Of a stretch of DNA of 64,000 nt, positions 17,001 to 25,730 are shown one piece after another; the stretch's first letter is position 1, and every line of letters begins with the position of its first letter. Both the position numbers and the translations under genes were made by a program. This DNA comes from an uncultured Dysosmobacter sp. (lineage in GTDB: Bacteria > Bacillota > Clostridia > Oscillospirales > Oscillospiraceae). The DNA is taken from positions 54,138 to 118,137 of the forward strand of contig CAKTOO010000007.1 in the NCBI GenBank assembly GCA_934590165.1, given 5' to 3'. The notes under the pieces were generated by a model. The model was not told the origin of the DNA, made no database searches, and worked only from the letters and a program-made list of their open reading frames with translations.

Positions 17001-17272
17001 AAAGAAGTTTGAAAGCGACAAGTGAAGTGGTCCTTCGGGAGATCGCTGGAGAGAACCTTCTCATCCCGGTCGGACAGACAGCGCTGAAGATCCACGGCAT
17101 GATCACCCTCAGCGAGAGCGGATTGCTGCTGTGGAACCGGCTCCAGGAGGAGTGCACCGAGGACGACCTGGTGGAGGCCCTTTTGGCGGAGTACCAGGTG
17201 GACCGGGAGACCGCCGCCGCAGATGTGAAAGCGTTTGTTCAGCAGATGCGGGAAGTGGGGATCTTGGTTTGA
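16979..17272 (+). CDS. PqqD family peptide chaperone (RiPP recognition element)
   Basis: The core VVLREIAGENLLIPVG ... TALKIHGMITLSESGLLLWN, followed by helices ending in VGILV, is a stand-alone PqqD/RRE domain. Such proteins bind the leader of a ribosomal peptide and hand it to a radical SAM/SPASM enzyme, which is encoded 1.9 kb downstream. The start is uncertain: ATG 16979 has no clear ribosome binding site, while GTG 16997 or TTG 17009 are better placed by the GGGGTGA overlap with the leader ORF. Its TGA overlaps the TTG of the next gene. Confidence 0.85.
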   Translation: MAMEKGVKRSLKATSEVVLREIAGENLLIPVGQTALKIHGMITLSESGLLLWNRLQEECTEDDLVEALLAEYQVDRETAAADVKAFVQQMREVGILV

Positions 17273-17934
17273 GACAGCTAGGGAAGATCCAGGCAACTTT
17301 CTCCGGGAGAGTTGTGGCCCTGGCAATTGCGCTGCTTTTGCTGTTGAGCGGCTGCGGAAAGGCGAAGGAAGATGTTACGTTTCCCTGCCTGCTGGCGGAT
17401 GAGCAGCTCAGCGTCACGTCTTTGTTCCAATACTCCGGAGAAAATCCGGACTGCGGCGATGAGGCGGGGGAGAATGTCGTCTCTCTGGCCGTCACCAACC
17501 AGTCTGGCCGACACCTGACCTCCGCAAAGATCACCGCGAAGCTGGCGGACGGCACGAGGCTGACCTTCCAGCTGGCGGATATCCCCGCGGGACAGACGGT
17601 GTGGGTGTTTGACCAGGACAATGGTAGTTTTGCGTCATCCAGCGCCTGTAAGGAATTGAAGTGCGAGGCGTCCTTTGAAGCGGAGACGCCTTTGCTGGAG
17701 GACCAGGTGGCAGTGGAGACGGAGGGTACTTCCGTGACGCTGACCAACCTGACGGACGAAGACCTTGCAGGCCTGACAGTCTATTGTCACTGCATCTTTG
17801 ATGGGACCTATTTCGGCGGTTCGACTTACGCGTATCCCGTGGATGGCATTCCCGCGGGAGAGCGCGTCACGATCCAGGCGGAGGAATGCTATTTGGGTGA
17901 AGCAGCAGTTGTACGGGTGACCCGGAACAGCTGA
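17269..17934 (+). CDS. Lipoprotein of unknown function in the peptide cluster
   Basis: Starting at TTG 17269 (TTGA overlap with the PqqD stop) the protein has 221 residues. A basic N terminus and hydrophobic stretch end in LLLLSGCGK, a classical lipobox, so the mature protein should be anchored on the outer face of the membrane. The rest is beta-rich with two similar halves (each with TNQSGRHL... / TNLTDEDLAGL...), resembling small Ig-like or FxLYD-type domains. No catalytic motif is seen. Its location between PqqD and the peptide gene suggests a role at the cell surface, for example in immunity or display of the product; this is inference. Confidence 0.65.
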   Translation: MRQLGKIQATFSGRVVALAIALLLLLSGCGKAKEDVTFPCLLADEQLSVTSLFQYSGENPDCGDEAGENVVSLAVTNQSGRHLTSAKITAKLADGTRLTFQLADIPAGQTVWVFDQDNGSFASSSACKELKCEASFEAETPLLEDQVAVETEGTSVTLTNLTDEDLAGLTVYCHCIFDGTYFGGSTYAYPVDGIPAGERVTIQAEECYLGEAAVVRVTRNS

Positions 17935-17993
17935 GCAGATAAATTCGTTGCCGGGTGCGAGACCCACCGGCCGGAAAGCGAGAGGAGAAGACC

Positions 17994-18257
17994 ATGAAGA
18001 CGTATGTAAAGCCTGAGCTCTATTTTGAGAGCTTTGAGTTGTCGCAGCACATTGCGGCTTGTGATTTAAAGTTGAACGCTAAGACGATTTGGGAATGCTG
18101 CGTTGATCCTATTGAACATACCAGCCCCCTCTATGGTTCTTTAGAGGGAGAATTTGCTGGCGGTTTTGTCGGAGATAGTAAGGCTTGCACAAAAAAGTGT
18201 GAGATCTACTGCTATACCAATGGCGCCGATTTCCTGCCGAAGTTTTTCCAGTCCTGA
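17994..18257 (+). CDS. Six-cysteine small protein, candidate RiPP precursor peptide
   Basis: The 87-residue product has an acidic, aromatic N-terminal segment (KPELYFESFELSQHIAAC) that looks like a leader, and a C-terminal part with cysteines at 23, 35, 36, 65, 69 and 73; C65-x3-C69-x3-C73 is regularly spaced. AGAGGAGAAGACC gives an excellent ribosome binding site. Its base composition is clearly AT-richer than the flanking genes. It is flanked by PqqD/lipoprotein genes on one side and HprK-like and radical SAM genes on the other, the normal place of a precursor. It matches no precursor class I can name (it is not a SCIFF-type peptide). Confidence 0.7.
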   Translation: MKTYVKPELYFESFELSQHIAACDLKLNAKTIWECCVDPIEHTSPLYGSLEGEFAGGFVGDSKACTKKCEIYCYTNGADFLPKFFQS

Positions 18258-18263
18258 TCTCCC

Positions 18264-19139
18264 GTGAGCTTCTGCACGGAATACGGCATCGCGGATGTGA
18301 CTGTCCGCCTGCATGCCCCCAGGGAGGTCCAGCTGGCGGATAGTTTCCGTCCCTTCGTGGGAAGCGCCGGCGGTGAGACGGTGGATGTATATCTCCGGGA
18401 GGTGGACCACCTGCCGGAGCTGACCGGCCCCGTGGTGTTCACGGACATGGCGTTTTCCGTCTTCCCCAGGGACGGCGGTTACATGCGCCGCTACCACGAC
18501 CGAAAAGAACAGGACCGCCCCTACGCGGTCGGGGAAGCGGCCTGGAAGAGCGGCCGGGAGACCGTGTCGTTCCTCTCCGGTGACTGGCAGTTTTTCTCCG
18601 GGAGCCAGAACTGTGTGTCCCACATCGCTCTGGAAGAGCTGCTGCTCTGGTATGACCGGCTCATTCTCCACGCCTCCTTCGTGGCGTCGCCCTTTGGCGG
18701 CATCCTGTTTTCCGGACCGTCCGGCATCGGAAAGTCCACTCAGGCGGACCTCTGGGTGCGGTACGGGGGAGCGAGGCTCATCAACGGGGACCGCACCATC
18801 CTCCGGCCAGACAGCGGCCGCTGGCTGGCCTACGGCTCTCCATACGCCGGTTCCTCCCGGTGCTATGTGAATGAAAAGCACCCAGTGCGGGTCATCATCC
18901 TGCTGGAGCAGGACAGTGACTGCCGGCTCACCCGGCTGCCCCAGCCGGCGGCTTTCCAAAAGCTGTATGCCGGCACCACAGTCAATGCCTGGAACCCGGT
19001 CTTTGTGGAGCGTGTCTGTACGCTGCTTTCCCAGTTGGTGGCGGAAGTTCCGGTGTATGCCCTGCGGTGCACGCCGGACCGGGCGGCGGTGGAGCTCCTG
19101 CGGTCCCAACTCCTGAAGGAAGAGACAAATGGAACGTAA
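18264..19139 (+). CDS. HPr kinase/phosphorylase-related P-loop protein
   Basis: The 291-residue protein has the P-loop GPSGIGKST (about 151-159) preceded by LHASFVASPFGGILFS, then NGDRTILR and AYGSPYAGSSR, the pattern of the HprK-related kinases that occur in RiPP loci rather than of true HPr kinase. Lasso-peptide relatives phosphorylate a peptide serine (PadeK of paeninodin). The start is taken as GTG 18264, six bases after the peptide gene stop; there is no clear ribosome binding site, so translation is probably coupled. It overlaps the radical SAM gene by 11 bases. Confidence 0.78.
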   Translation: MSFCTEYGIADVTVRLHAPREVQLADSFRPFVGSAGGETVDVYLREVDHLPELTGPVVFTDMAFSVFPRDGGYMRRYHDRKEQDRPYAVGEAAWKSGRETVSFLSGDWQFFSGSQNCVSHIALEELLLWYDRLILHASFVASPFGGILFSGPSGIGKSTQADLWVRYGGARLINGDRTILRPDSGRWLAYGSPYAGSSRCYVNEKHPVRVIILLEQDSDCRLTRLPQPAAFQKLYAGTTVNAWNPVFVERVCTLLSQLVAEVPVYALRCTPDRAAVELLRSQLLKEETNGT

Positions 19140-20268
19140 AGAAGTGAACTATGAAGCGGCGCTGACCCAGTACCTGTTTCAAAAGGCGTCCCGAGCGCGG
19201 CTCCCCCTCAGCGGGACCTTTGAGCTTTCCCCGGTGTGTAATCTGAACTGCCGGATGTGTTATGTCCGCAAGACGCCCCAGGAGGTGGCCGCCCACGACC
19301 GCCCCATGATGACGCTGGAACAGTGGCTGGACATTGCCCGGGAAGCCAAACAGGCCGGGATGCTGTATCTGCTGCTGACCGGCGGCGAACCGTTCTTGTG
19401 GCCGGATTTTTGGAAGCTGTATGAACAGCTGACCGCCATGGGATTCCTGGTGTCCATCAACAGCAACGGCACCCTTATCGACGGCGCGGCCATCCGGCGG
19501 CTGAAAGCCGATCCGCCCACCCGCATCAACATCACCCTCTACGGCGCCGGGGATGAAACGTACCGGGCCCTGTGCCGGGCGGACGGGATGTTTGACCGCG
19601 TGGACCGGGCCATCAGCGACCTGCGGGACGCGGGCATTCTGGTGAAGCTGAACTGCTCGCTGACCCCGGCAAACGCCAAAGACCTGGAAGCCCTCTGCCG
19701 GTACGCCCGGGAGCGGGAGCTGATTTTAGAAATCAATACCTATATGTTTCCTCCGCTGCGCCGGGACCCGGCCATGGTCGGGCGGAACCAGCGGTTCACA
19801 CCGCAGGAGGCGGCCTGGTACCACTTCAAACGGTACCAGTATCAGCAGGGGGATGAACGATACATCCGCTTTTTGAAAAACGCGGAGCAGGGCTTGATCG
19901 ATCCGCCGGGCCTGGATGAACAGTGCGTGGACCCGGTGAACGGAAAGATCGCCTGCCGTGCGGGGAACGCCTCCTTCTGGATCACCTGGGACGGATGGAT
20001 GACTCCCTGCGGGATGATGCCCACCCCGAAGGTGGATATCGCGACCCTCCCGTTTTCGGAGGCCTGGGCGAAGCTCGTACAGGAAGCCGAAGCGGTGGCG
20101 GTGTCCAGCGTTTGTCTGGGCTGTGCCAACCAGGCAATGTGCCACGCCTGTGCCGCCATGGCCATGACGGAAACGGGCAGCGCGGGGGGCATCCCCACAT
20201 ATCTGTGCCGGATGGTGGAAGAAATGAAGCGTCTGGCGAAAGAAGAGCTGGCCACGTTGGGCCAGTAG
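19129..20268 (+). CDS. Radical SAM/SPASM peptide-modifying enzyme
   Basis: In the 379-residue protein CNLNCRMC (C37, C41, C44) binds the SAM-cleaving 4Fe-4S cluster and LTGGEPF follows. The C-terminal SPASM region has Cys at 276 and 294 (DGWMTPCGMM) and C329-x2-C332-x5-C338-x2-C341 for auxiliary clusters. Enzymes of this build make thioether or carbon-carbon links in ribosomal peptides or mature sulfatases. Adjacent PqqD and a Cys-rich small protein favour peptide modification. The overlap with the HprK-like gene shows the two are cotranslated. Confidence 0.88.
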   Translation: MERKEVNYEAALTQYLFQKASRARLPLSGTFELSPVCNLNCRMCYVRKTPQEVAAHDRPMMTLEQWLDIAREAKQAGMLYLLLTGGEPFLWPDFWKLYEQLTAMGFLVSINSNGTLIDGAAIRRLKADPPTRINITLYGAGDETYRALCRADGMFDRVDRAISDLRDAGILVKLNCSLTPANAKDLEALCRYARERELILEINTYMFPPLRRDPAMVGRNQRFTPQEAAWYHFKRYQYQQGDERYIRFLKNAEQGLIDPPGLDEQCVDPVNGKIACRAGNASFWITWDGWMTPCGMMPTPKVDIATLPFSEAWAKLVQEAEAVAVSSVCLGCANQAMCHACAAMAMTETGSAGGIPTYLCRMVEEMKRLAKEELATLGQ

Positions 20269-20280
20269 ATTCCCTTAACC

Positions 20281-20307
20281 TGCAAATCCATGTGAATATG
20301 ATTTGCA
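20281..20307. promoter_or_regulatory. 8-bp inverted repeat upstream of the sialidase-like gene
   Basis: TGCAAATC (20281-20288) and GATTTGCA (20300-20307) are perfect reverse complements, 11 bases apart. They lie in the 89-base gap between the radical SAM gene and the large surface-protein gene, in an AT-rich stretch. Operator or short stem; no convincing promoter was identified. Confidence 0.35.
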
Positions 20308-20357
20308 TTTGCATATAGATTCAAGTAGACCAAGAAAAACCGAGGAGGTTCAATGCT

Positions 20358-23300
20358 ATGAGAAGACACGGATTGAAAAAGGGCCTGTCCCTGCTGCTGG
20401 TCTTTTGCATGATCCTGAGCCTGCTGCCCATGACGGCACTGGCGGATGAGATCAGCGAGCCCGGCGCCGCCGTGGAGGAACAGGAGTCCGCGGGCAAGGA
20501 TGAAACGACCAATGCCCCGGATGATACCACCGGGGATAAGCAGGATGACACTGGCGAGGCTGGCTCCGAGGCCGGCACTGATGAAGCTGGCTCCGAGACT
20601 GGCACCGGCGAGACCGGCGAAGCTGGCACCGGTGAGACCGGTTCCGAGGCCGGCACCGGTGAGACCGGCTCCGAGGCTGGCACCGGCGAGACCGGTTCCG
20701 AGGCTGGCACCGGCGAGACCGGCGAGGGCGAGGAAGAGAAGAGCTTCGTCGACAAGGTCATTGACGAGATCAAAGATATTCTGACGCCCATTACTGGCGA
20801 GAAGACCGAAGAGGAAAAGGCTGCGGAAGAGGCTGCCAAGAAGGCGGAGGAAGAGGAAGCCGCCAAGAAGGCGGAGGAAGAGGCTGCTCAGAAGGCTGCC
20901 GAGGAAGCTGCCAGACTGGCCGAAGAAGAAGCAGCCAAAAAGGCCGAGGCAGAGGCTGCTAAGGAGGCCGCACTGAAAGAGGCAGCGGAGGCTGCCCAGA
21001 AGGCCGCGGAAGAGGCCGCCCGGAAGGCCGCGGAGGAAGAGGCCGCACAATGGGCCCTTGCCAAGGCGAACGCGGTGGAGATCCCTCACATCACCATGGG
21101 CACGAAGCCCGATGACGGAACGACGGAAGGTCAGCCTTTCTCCAGAGGCACCGGCGGCAGTTCCAATTTCCGCATTCCCGCGCTGGTGACGTTGTCTGAC
21201 GGCGGATTGGTGGCCGCCGCCGACGCCCGTTGGGACGGTACCTTTGACGGCTACGGACTGGACACCATCGTTTCCTGTTCTTCGGACAACGGCGCCAATT
21301 GGAACTATACCTTTGCCAACTATCTGGGCGATAACGGCAACAAGTATGACACCCGCTCCACCGCCTTTATCGACCCCGCCCTGGCGGTGAGCGGCAGCAC
21401 GGTGTATATGCTGGTGGACCTGTATCCCGCCGGCACGTATATCGGCAATGTTAAGGATGGCACTGGCTTTGATGCTGCCGGAAACCTCCTGCTGAAAATG
21501 CGCGATGAGAGCGACTTCAACTATTATCTGAAAGGCGGCGAGATCTACAGTGTGGAGGGGGATGAAAAGCAGCTCGGTTACTCGGTCGATGACTACTTCA
21601 ACCTCACCGACCCCAACGGTGCGACCTCCAATCTGTTCTTCTCCAATTCTCCTTTCCAGGTGCTGTCCACCAGTTACCTGTATCTGACCAAGTCCACCGA
21701 TGGCGGCAAGACCTGGTCCGCTCCGCAGATGCTGAATCCTGATGTGAAGGAAGACAGCGACCGTTTCTATGGCGTCGGTCCCGGCCGTGGCCTGGTGACT
21801 TCCACTGGCCGCATCATGTTCGCCTGCTACACTTATACGACCCAGGATGGCAATACCAGCGTCATTTATTCTGATGACGATGGCAAGACCTGGTACCGCA
21901 GTAAAGATATGAAGGAGCAGAGCTCCGAGGCGGCCCTGGTGGAGGCTGATGGCCGCATCTATATGTTTACCCGCCACGGCGGCTACTATGTCTCCGAGGA
22001 TAATGGTGAGACTTGGTCCGACAAGAAGTCTGTGGGCGTGGGTTACACCACCACCTGCCAGCTGTCTGCCATCACCTATTCCTGCAAGATCGACGGTCAG
22101 ACCGCGATCCTCCTGTCCGCTCCCACCAGCGGCCGCACCTGCGGCAAGATTTTTGTGGGTCTGGTGAACGAGGATGGCTCCATCAATTGGAAGTATACCT
22201 ATGATGTCAACAACGGCAGCTACGCCTATTCCTGCCTGACGGAGCTGAAGAGCGAAGACGGCACCAGGCCCGCTATCGGCCTGCTGTATGAAAACGGCAC
22301 CGGTTCCATCACCTATACCAGCCTCTCCATCAGCGATATCGCCCCTGGCGCCACCGTGGAGAAGTATGTTTCCGTGACGGACGGCAGCACCGGATTGACC
22401 ATCACCGCTCCCGGCCTGAAGAAGGTGGAAGTGGGAGAGCCCACCCAGGTGCCGTTTGATAAGAATACCCGGACTGCCTCCATTACCTATTCCATTCAGC
22501 TGTATGATGCCGACGGCAATCTCTATACCGGTCCGGCGGATATTGAGCTTCCCTATGCAGAAGTGAAAGAACTGTTCGCGGATTGTGATGCGTTCAGCGG
22601 CATTGTCAGCGGTAAGGAGGAAACTGACTCCTTCTCCGTCCAGTTGGTCGACAACGTCTTGAAGGCCCATGTGCCCCACTTCAGTGATGTGACCATTGAA
22701 GGCCGCAGCACAGACTTTGTGACTACGAAAACAGAAGATATTACCCTCTATGTCGGGCAGAGCCAGACCATTACCGATAACACTGGCTACTATAAAGATT
22801 GGGAAACCAATGAGGAGCCTGATGGCAGTGTTGCGTCCATGACGGTGGATGGAACGGCTGGCACAGAGGCGAGCACGGCTTATACGGAGGCTTCTGTCAC
22901 CTGCAACAAGCTCATTAAGGATGACAGCGATAACTTGTGGACGGCTGCCAGCGGCTATTATTACAAAGCCGATGATGGTAGCTTCTATCCGGTATATGCA
23001 AAGAGAAGCTCTGAGGGCTTCCTATTCTGGTATACCTACACATACACTTGGGGCTACTCCACGACAAGCTCTGCTGACAATGTGACGCGAATCGGGACGC
23101 AGTCCACTAAGGACATCAGTACCACTCCCGACATCACTGTTTACACCAAGTCCGGCAAGGATGGGACTCCTGGCTACACCACCATCACCTTTACCGGCGT
23201 GGCGGCTGGTACGACAACGGCCATCGTGGGCTATACCCTGTACAACATCACCGTCAAGGACCTGCCCCCCTATGTAACTTCCGACACCACGCCCTTTGTG

Positions 23301-25664
23301 GTTGGTTCCGATTTAACTGGAGCGGGTAAGATTCTGACAAAGCTGACTCTGTCTGTTGGACTGAGCTATGATATTGATTTGAGCAGTACGGTTACCGGTG
23401 ATGTGACGTGGACCGTCGCTGACAGCAGCATTGCCACTGTGGATCAGAGTGGTAAAGTCACTGGTGTTAAAGCGGGCGAAACAACTGTCACCGCGACCAT
23501 TAATGGTGTGGCCTATCAGATTCCCGTGGTCATTGTGCAGAATACCACCAGTTACTCCACGAAGCTTTGCAGTCTTCATATCACGGAAATCCTGGATACC
23601 AACGTGTGGTATTCCTGGAACTGCTCTGGCAGCACGGACCGCTTCATCAAGGCTGTCGAGGGCGAGGCCATTTATGTGACCTATGCTTCTAGTGCAAACT
23701 ATTGCGTCAACTTCTATGGTGCTCCTTATACGGATTATGCGCTGACCTTTATGTCTGCGACGAACTCTCAGGGGCAATACCTGTCTTTGCAGAACAAGAG
23801 CGACCCCACCCAGTGCGATTTCTACACGCAGGATGGTGCTGGTAAGAATGAGCGGAATAATTCCGCTTTTGGTGACGCAAAGGTCAAGGCTGATATTCAG
23901 GTTGCACTGAATTTGGGCTGCGATGGCGCCCAGGGTTTCTCTCGTGGGTCTGGTGAAACCAGAATAGTCGACTGCGATTTGTCCTTCCGTTCCCGGAAGC
24001 TTCCCTCTGTAACGAAGGAAATCAAGTCTGTTGGCGGCACAGCATATACGGAAGGCATGACCGCCAAGGTTGGCGATGTGATCGAATATACGATTACGGT
24101 CACCCAGTATGCAACAGGAGAAGCAATCACGTATACCAATCCCACCTTGACGGATACGCTGTACGGCGCCGAATTTACGGACAACGGCTCCACAACGCAT
24201 TCTGTCAGCCTTAGCAACAATACCTTAAGCACCGATCAGACGTATACTTATACGGTTCGGTATAAGATTCAAGATAGCGACCTGGACACCAATATTGTGA
24301 ACAATGTGTCCTTGTCCTATAGTTACAGTTCCACATATAGCTCTGGCACATTTACAGGCAGTGCCAGTGCAAGGGCGGAGATCTCCGCGCCGCTTTTCGC
24401 TCCCAAGGACATTGTCATCGACTTTGGCCTGCCCGTAGTCATTGATTATAGCGGCACAGAAAAGCGATATGACTTGAAGGATGGCAGCGGTGAAGAGGTT
24501 GGTAACTATGCTACCTATGGCACGGTTTCTGTGTCTGACAACGTTGTGACCTATACCCCCAATACGGTCCTGATGGGCGTTGATACGGTGTATCTGACCA
24601 ATACCGCTGGCGGTGTCTATACCTTCAAGGTCTATCCTGCCACCACGGTGTACTATGAAGAGGGCTTCGTGCATGATGGCACGGGTACCAGCATCGGTTC
24701 GAAGGGCACGGTGGCACAGACCACGGAGTTCGTAGGCGCGAAGCAAAATGTCTATGGTTTCGACCCCGCCTATGTCGGCACAAATATGAGCCATACTTCT
24801 TCCGTTATCGGCACCGCTGAGTTTACCTTCACTGGCACCGGCGTGGACATCTACGCGGATTGCACCACCAGCAGCGGCACGGTCCTCATTCAGGTGTATG
24901 ATGGCGGTAGCCTTAAGAAGATGCTGACGGTGAATACCGCCATGGTAGGGGGCACGACGGCTGTGACCTCCGGTAGTAAGCAGGCCAAATCTGCAAATAA
25001 TGTTCCCATTGCCAGCATCGAAGGGCTGAGTGTCAATCCCAAGGAATATGAAGTGGTCATTACCCATGTGAGCGGCACCGGCACTGTGGCGCTGGATGGC
25101 TTCCGTGTCCACGGCACGTTGCTTCTGAATACCGAGGCCTACCGAAAGGATGGCGAAGGCGAGATCCTGCTCCAGGAGCTGCGCGACGCGGTCCTGAAGA
25201 TCCAGCTGGGTGCCACCGCTGAAAGCAGTGCGTTGACTGTGCGGCAGGATATCAAGCTGTACCAGGAGCAGATGAAGGCCATGACATCTGACGGCAAGCC
25301 CGACACCCAGGTTTACAAGGGGGTCATCATCTCCGAAATGGGAGATTCCGTAACACAGAGCGGTGCGAACAGCAATAACTTGGTTGACCTGTTGGACAAC
25401 GGCCCCAAGAACGAGGTCTATCTGGCTGAAAATGAGACCCTGGTGTTCACGGTCAATACCACCCGGAACGTCCAGGTGGGCGTCAAGGTCCTTTCCGGCA
25501 CTGGTACCTGCGGCATCAATCGTAGCAACAAGACAGTTTCTGAGACGGATATGTTCTACACAGTCACTCCCAATGACGACGGCACTGTGACCATCAAGAA
25601 CACTGGCAGCGGTACGCTGGCCATCACCGAACTGAAGTTCACGGACCCGAAACCTACTACTTAA
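20358..25664 (+). CDS. Large secreted sialidase-like (BNR/Asp-box) multidomain protein
   Basis: The 1768-residue protein has a signal peptide ending in TALA, an acidic Gly/Thr/Glu repeat region (67-123), a long EAAKKAEEE-type helical stalk (about 150-230), then a sialidase-type propeller. The propeller carries FRIPALV (271-277), AADARWDG and four Asp boxes: SSDNGANW, STDGGKTW, SDDDGKTW, SEDNGETW. The C-terminal half contains Ig-like modules (a BIG2-like domain around 985-1060 with VDQSGKVTGVKAGETTVTA; a DUF11-like domain around 1210-1310) and jelly-roll-like regions. It has no LPXTG or SLH anchor, so it may be released or bound non-covalently. Cleavage of sialic acid from mucin glycans is the likely role. 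GAGGAGG precedes the ATG. Confidence 0.85.
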   Translation: MRRHGLKKGLSLLLVFCMILSLLPMTALADEISEPGAAVEEQESAGKDETTNAPDDTTGDKQDDTGEAGSEAGTDEAGSETGTGETGEAGTGETGSEAGTGETGSEAGTGETGSEAGTGETGEGEEEKSFVDKVIDEIKDILTPITGEKTEEEKAAEEAAKKAEEEEAAKKAEEEAAQKAAEEAARLAEEEAAKKAEAEAAKEAALKEAAEAAQKAAEEAARKAAEEEAAQWALAKANAVEIPHITMGTKPDDGTTEGQPFSRGTGGSSNFRIPALVTLSDGGLVAAADARWDGTFDGYGLDTIVSCSSDNGANWNYTFANYLGDNGNKYDTRSTAFIDPALAVSGSTVYMLVDLYPAGTYIGNVKDGTGFDAAGNLLLKMRDESDFNYYLKGGEIYSVEGDEKQLGYSVDDYFNLTDPNGATSNLFFSNSPFQVLSTSYLYLTKSTDGGKTWSAPQMLNPDVKEDSDRFYGVGPGRGLVTSTGRIMFACYTYTTQDGNTSVIYSDDDGKTWYRSKDMKEQSSEAALVEADGRIYMFTRHGGYYVSEDNGETWSDKKSVGVGYTTTCQLSAITYSCKIDGQTAILLSAPTSGRTCGKIFVGLVNEDGSINWKYTYDVNNGSYAYSCLTELKSEDGTRPAIGLLYENGTGSITYTSLSISDIAPGATVEKYVSVTDGSTGLTITAPGLKKVEVGEPTQVPFDKNTRTASITYSIQLYDADGNLYTGPADIELPYAEVKELFADCDAFSGIVSGKEETDSFSVQLVDNVLKAHVPHFSDVTIEGRSTDFVTTKTEDITLYVGQSQTITDNTGYYKDWETNEEPDGSVASMTVDGTAGTEASTAYTEASVTCNKLIKDDSDNLWTAASGYYYKADDGSFYPVYAKRSSEGFLFWYTYTYTWGYSTTSSADNVTRIGTQSTKDISTTPDITVYTKSGKDGTPGYTTITFTGVAAGTTTAIVGYTLYNITVKDLPPYVTSDTTPFVVGSDLTGAGKILTKLTLSVGLSYDIDLSSTVTGDVTWTVADSSIATVDQSGKVTGVKAGETTVTATINGVAYQIPVVIVQNTTSYSTKLCSLHITEILDTNVWYSWNCSGSTDRFIKAVEGEAIYVTYASSANYCVNFYGAPYTDYALTFMSATNSQGQYLSLQNKSDPTQCDFYTQDGAGKNERNNSAFGDAKVKADIQVALNLGCDGAQGFSRGSGETRIVDCDLSFRSRKLPSVTKEIKSVGGTAYTEGMTAKVGDVIEYTITVTQYATGEAITYTNPTLTDTLYGAEFTDNGSTTHSVSLSNNTLSTDQTYTYTVRYKIQDSDLDTNIVNNVSLSYSYSSTYSSGTFTGSASARAEISAPLFAPKDIVIDFGLPVVIDYSGTEKRYDLKDGSGEEVGNYATYGTVSVSDNVVTYTPNTVLMGVDTVYLTNTAGGVYTFKVYPATTVYYEEGFVHDGTGTSIGSKGTVAQTTEFVGAKQNVYGFDPAYVGTNMSHTSSVIGTAEFTFTGTGVDIYADCTTSSGTVLIQVYDGGSLKKMLTVNTAMVGGTTAVTSGSKQAKSANNVPIASIEGLSVNPKEYEVVITHVSGTGTVALDGFRVHGTLLLNTEAYRKDGEGEILLQELRDAVLKIQLGATAESSALTVRQDIKLYQEQMKAMTSDGKPDTQVYKGVIISEMGDSVTQSGANSNNLVDLLDNGPKNEVYLAENETLVFTVNTTRNVQVGVKVLSGTGTCGINRSNKTVSETDMFYTVTPNDDGTVTIKNTGSGTLAITELKFTDPKPTT
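20556..20726 (+). repeat. Tandem repeats coding for GTGETGSEA units
   Basis: Units of 27 bases encode GTGETGSEA about three to four times in a row, flanked by degenerate copies (EAGSEAGTDEAGSETGTGETG). The nucleotide units differ only at a few third positions, so copy number may vary by slippage. The stretch lies between signal peptide and helical stalk. Confidence 0.8.
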
Positions 25665-25685
25665 TTTACCAGACATCACGCAAAA

Positions 25686-25730
25686 CCGCCCCGCCGTGGG
25701 ATCCCACGGCGGGGCGGCTTTTTGTTTTTC
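25686..25730. terminator. Strong terminator between convergent sialidase-like and alanine racemase genes
   Basis: A 32-base perfect palindrome (25686-25717; 14-bp GC-rich stem and GATC loop) is followed on the plus strand by CTTTTTGTTTTT. On the minus strand it is followed by GGTTTTG, so it can also end the racemase transcript. Confidence 0.92.

Noticed and set aside
17994..20268. Lasso peptide or SCIFF assignment for the peptide cluster
   Set aside because: No lasso cyclase (asparagine-synthase-like) or B protease is present, and the peptide lacks the SCIFF pattern of six Cys in a short C-terminal core.
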